64,000 bases of DNA from NCBI RefSeq assembly GCF_963678635.1, contig NC_087065.1, positions 24,325,254 through 24,389,253 on the forward strand, read 5' to 3'. Source of the stretch: Symsagittifera roscoffensis (lineage: Eukaryota; Xenacoelomorpha; Acoela; Convolutidae). The position numbers and the translations under genes were made by a program. The notes under the pieces were generated by a model. It was given only the letters and a program-made list of their open reading frames with translations, ran no database searches and had not been told where the DNA came from. This document shows positions 61,341 to 64,000 of the stretch, in pieces. Positions within the stretch are counted from its first letter, which is position 1. The number at the start of each line of letters is the position of its first letter.

Positions 61341-61611
61341 ATGTCCGGTGAGAAAGTGCTGGAGGGGGACATCAATGTCCTTGCTTTTGATGGCGGCGGC
61401 TCCAGGGGCTTAATGGAAGCCATTATTCTGGACAATGTCATGAACCTAGCATCTTCAATGTACTACAAGCCAGAAAAAGTACTACGTTATTTGAATGAAT
61501 ACAAAGAATACCAGGCAAAAAGGTCAATGTTTATCAAGGAGTGCATTGAGAAGGCTGATTGCACAAATGCTCAGTTGATTCATCCTACTGAAGTTTTCAA
61601 CTACATTGCAG
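61341..61611 (+). CDS. Patatin-like phospholipase, first exon only
   Basis: ATG 61341 opens MSGEKVLEGDINVLAFDGGGSRG, the patatin oxyanion-hole motif (DGGGSRG at about residues 17-23). About 68 residues with a long helical insertion lead to EVFNYIAG, normally just before the catalytic G-x-S-x-G. The exon ends at a GTAAAT donor after 61611 (phase 1), so the catalytic serine must be in a later exon. None is evident before the window ends, apart from a weak acceptor (ggtttcag, ending 63988). The family hydrolyses acyl chains of phospholipids or neutral lipids. No signal peptide is seen, so it is probably cytosolic. Confidence 0.75.
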
Positions 61612-64000
61612 GTAAATTGTCGAATTTTTGCTCTGAAATTTTTTTTTATGGTTGAATTGCAACAAGCTGACGTTAAACTCTGATAAAACTACTCTAATTA
61701 GTTTTGATAAGAGTAAAAGTGCTTCTTACCTCAATATAATACTAAATAACACTGTTCATAATTCTGGAGTAGTTTGCAAATACTAACTTATCATTTCACA
61801 ATCTTATACAAAAAATAAAAGCAAAATTGGATATACATTGCGGAATTATTTCCAACTTGAGACATTTTAATCGGAAATAGTTCAAACGTCAATTCATTAA
61901 TGCAATATGGCTTTTTGGTTTGCGGTTGTAAAAATTATAACATTTAACCAAATTTTAATGATGCTGGCAAAATTCTTCGAATGATTTACATCACAAGAAA
62001 ATTTGAGAGCATTACTCGAACATTTATCGACAATAATTTGCTTGCTGTTCATGAGCTCTACGTGTATATTTTACTAATTTTTTGGTCATTCTCTATAATG
62101 ACACCCGACATCTTTTTTGAACTCCATTTTTTAATTAAAACTTAAGTTCCTAATACAAGAAAATAGAGTTTTTGTACATATGATCACCTATTCTGTAAAA
62201 ATAATCACGACGTTTTGTTTTCATAAGTTTAAGGATAATTACATTCTTGACAATAGTGATTTTGCGCATAATAGTGATCTAGTAGTACAGAATATTGATC
62301 TTATAGTGATCTAGAATATTTCATTAAATTTTTCCCCTCAAAAGACCAAAACTGAAATCCTTGATTAATAGCTATCAGAAGCTGTTTTGAGTTCGCGAAT
62401 CTATCCTGGAAATATGCCACCTAGTTCTTCTTAGTTTTCGAGAAATAGTACTTTTTATGAAATTTGAGTGATTTTTCAAAGACTTCGAAAAATTTTGTAA
62501 AAACGTTGTTTTATTTTTTTTGTTTTAAGGGTCTAAAACATAAGCCTAAATTCACGGCGAGACGATTACCTAGTGCAGCCTCAGGCTAACCTTGACATAG
62601 TGTGAAATAAAGGAAATATCTTTAACATAAGTAATTAAATAAATTTGCAGTTTTTTGGCATTTTTGGAAAATTTTGACGATAAAAATTGCGTTTTTTCTG
62701 CGCGTTCCCCCTTCAAAATTAGTACACATTGGCGTTAAAGGCGCCTTTAGAAAATTTTTAGGGTTGGTCGGCCTAAAATGTATTTCATAAAATAATACAA
62801 AAGGGGACCCCGTCCGACCAAACTTCGCCCCCCTAAATGCGCCCCTGCCCATGCGGGTTCTTTTGTTATTTGTTGTACGATCCAAAAATGCCAAATGGTT
62901 ACTTTAGGTTTAGTTTTTAATGAAAACCCATATTTTCTTTTGCCGGAAGTGATTTCAATCCACCATATCCCTCCATGATGATCCATTTTAAAAAATACGG
63001 CATGATAAAATTTGAATCATATGACAGAAAAGAGTATTGCAACTGGGAATCGTTTGACAGAAAAGGGTATGCAACCTGGAATAAACCGGGAACTGTATGC
63101 ATACCCGTTTTTATCAAATTTTGGTTGAAATTTTTTTTGCGCTGAAGTTGAAGTTTTTGGCTTTTATTAGATAGGCTGATTCAACTCATCTTGCGTCGTT
63201 TGAAGGGAAATTTCATACAGTAATAATAGGATTTCATGCTCAAATAGATTTTGGTTGAAATTCATATAGCTCAAGTTTGCAAGGCATCAATTTTTCAGCT
63301 CTTTCGGTTTGTTCTTTTTTTTCAACTGAAATAAGTGGGACCAATCATATAAACTAGTTTTGCCAAGAGACCAAATAAGTAATCTATTATCCATTCAGTT
63401 TCTTGATGTGTTTCATTCAACTTTAAAATTGGTTACGAAGAAAAATGGAATATTGAATTTGAATAGTTCGGGAAAGAGAATCAGGCTTATTTGTGTTTAT
63501 GATAACACCTGGCTGTTATCGAGACAGCACCCATTTCCAAGAAACTGGATGCGGTTTTTTGTAATAGGACAATCAGAAAAAAAAAAGAGTTTTAGTTTGT
63601 TTTTGTTAGAAAAATGCCTTTATTTGGATCGTTTGGTTTCATGTGAATTTTTTTTTTTGAAATTTTGATCATTTGGCTCGTGAGATCAAGTCTTGATTGT
63701 TAAGAGCGAGTTTTGATCCAAAAAAAAAGTTTATATATGTTATTTTGAATTGGAAGTCTGGACGCTCTTGACATACTGTTTAAAATTGCTTATATCTGGG
63801 ATCCGCGTATTGAACTCCGGCTTTTTCTCTGAATTCCCAATTAGATTCTCTCAAACAGCTTGCAAAAGCACCAAAGACTGTTCTCTCAAACAGCTTGCAA
63901 AAGCACTACTTTGCTAACATTTTTAAGCCGCATTTATAAAACAGAAATATTTATAAAACAGTCCAATAATCATTAATGGTGGTTTCAGGGTTGTTGAAAG
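61612..64000. other. Probable intron of the patatin-like gene
   Basis: AT-rich with no exon that I can support. It includes a lone unit resembling the 53.8-54.9 kb repeat (about 62370-62480), a GC-richer patch (about 62700-62870) and a 26-bp direct repeat (63846-63871 and 63881-63906). Confidence 0.5.
63846..63906 (+). repeat. 26-bp perfect direct repeat, period 35
   Basis: ttctctcaaacagcttgcaa and the next six bases occur at 63846-63871 and again at 63881-63906 without a mismatch. Confidence 0.9.

Noticed and set aside
62622-62894. Minus-strand 90-codon frame in a GC-richer patch
   Set aside because: No recognisable domain, splice or promoter context; looks like repeat-derived sequence.
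63981-64000. Next patatin exon starting after ggtttcag
   Set aside because: The joined reading (A-G-L-L-K) does not give the expected G-x-S-x-G motif, so the acceptor is probably fortuitous.

Overview
The window is a piece of an invertebrate animal genome. Its host genes have introns with GT..AG borders, and they include an FGF-like secreted ligand, translation initiation factor eIF3 subunit j and the first exon of a patatin-like lipase. Unique DNA is AT-rich. More than half of the window is retroelement sequence, much of it nested. The phylum cannot be fixed from the sequence.

Layout. 1-2633 (minus): decayed Ty3/Gypsy-type gag-protease relic with a 200-N gap. 3430-6780 (plus): decayed non-LTR element of the type ending in a PD-(D/E)XK-like domain, split at 5391-6090 by a second Gypsy fragment. 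6945-34485: LINE-A, a non-LTR element with three ORFs (ORF0, PHD-finger ORF1, endonuclease/RT ORF2). Its ORF2 is split at a leucine codon by a 22.7 kb LTR retrotransposon (10602-33343) with 887-bp LTRs that look identical. 35490-39875: LINE-B, a decayed relative of LINE-A. 40859-41010: tRNA-derived SINE. 42242-43799 (minus): FGF-like gene. 46422-47823: unknown two-exon acidic protein. 48283-53340 (minus): LINE-C, a relic of the LINE-A/B family, split by a 3.6 kb Jockey-like LINE-D (49398-53008) with a 14-bp target duplication and poly(A) tail. About 53790-54910: degenerate satellite-like repeats. 55702-59095: EIF3J. 61341-61611: first exon of a patatin-like gene that runs out of the window.

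The most unusual object is the giant LTR element. It has a 2.4 kb leader with four G6 runs and a 14-bp minisatellite. Its Gag-Pol reading frame spans 2,934 codons and is broken by one TGA inside RT. Pol ends in a domain that resembles the TARG1/OARD1-type macro (ADP-ribose) fold. After a 456-nt spacer with splice-like signals comes an extra 2,947-residue ORF3 with a coiled coil, a credible SGNH (GDSL) hydrolase domain, a second degenerate SGNH-like domain and about 1,900 residues I cannot assign. Giant Gypsy elements such as plant Ogre and planarian Burro are the nearest named analogues by size.

The second notable system is the LINE-A/B family. In both copies ORF1 and ORF2 lie in one frame, separated by a single TGA followed by CTAG. 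That is a recognised readthrough context, and ORF2 has no usable ATG before its endonuclease motifs. Both copies also carry tandem hairpin modules between ORF0 and ORF1, two in LINE-A and four in LINE-B.
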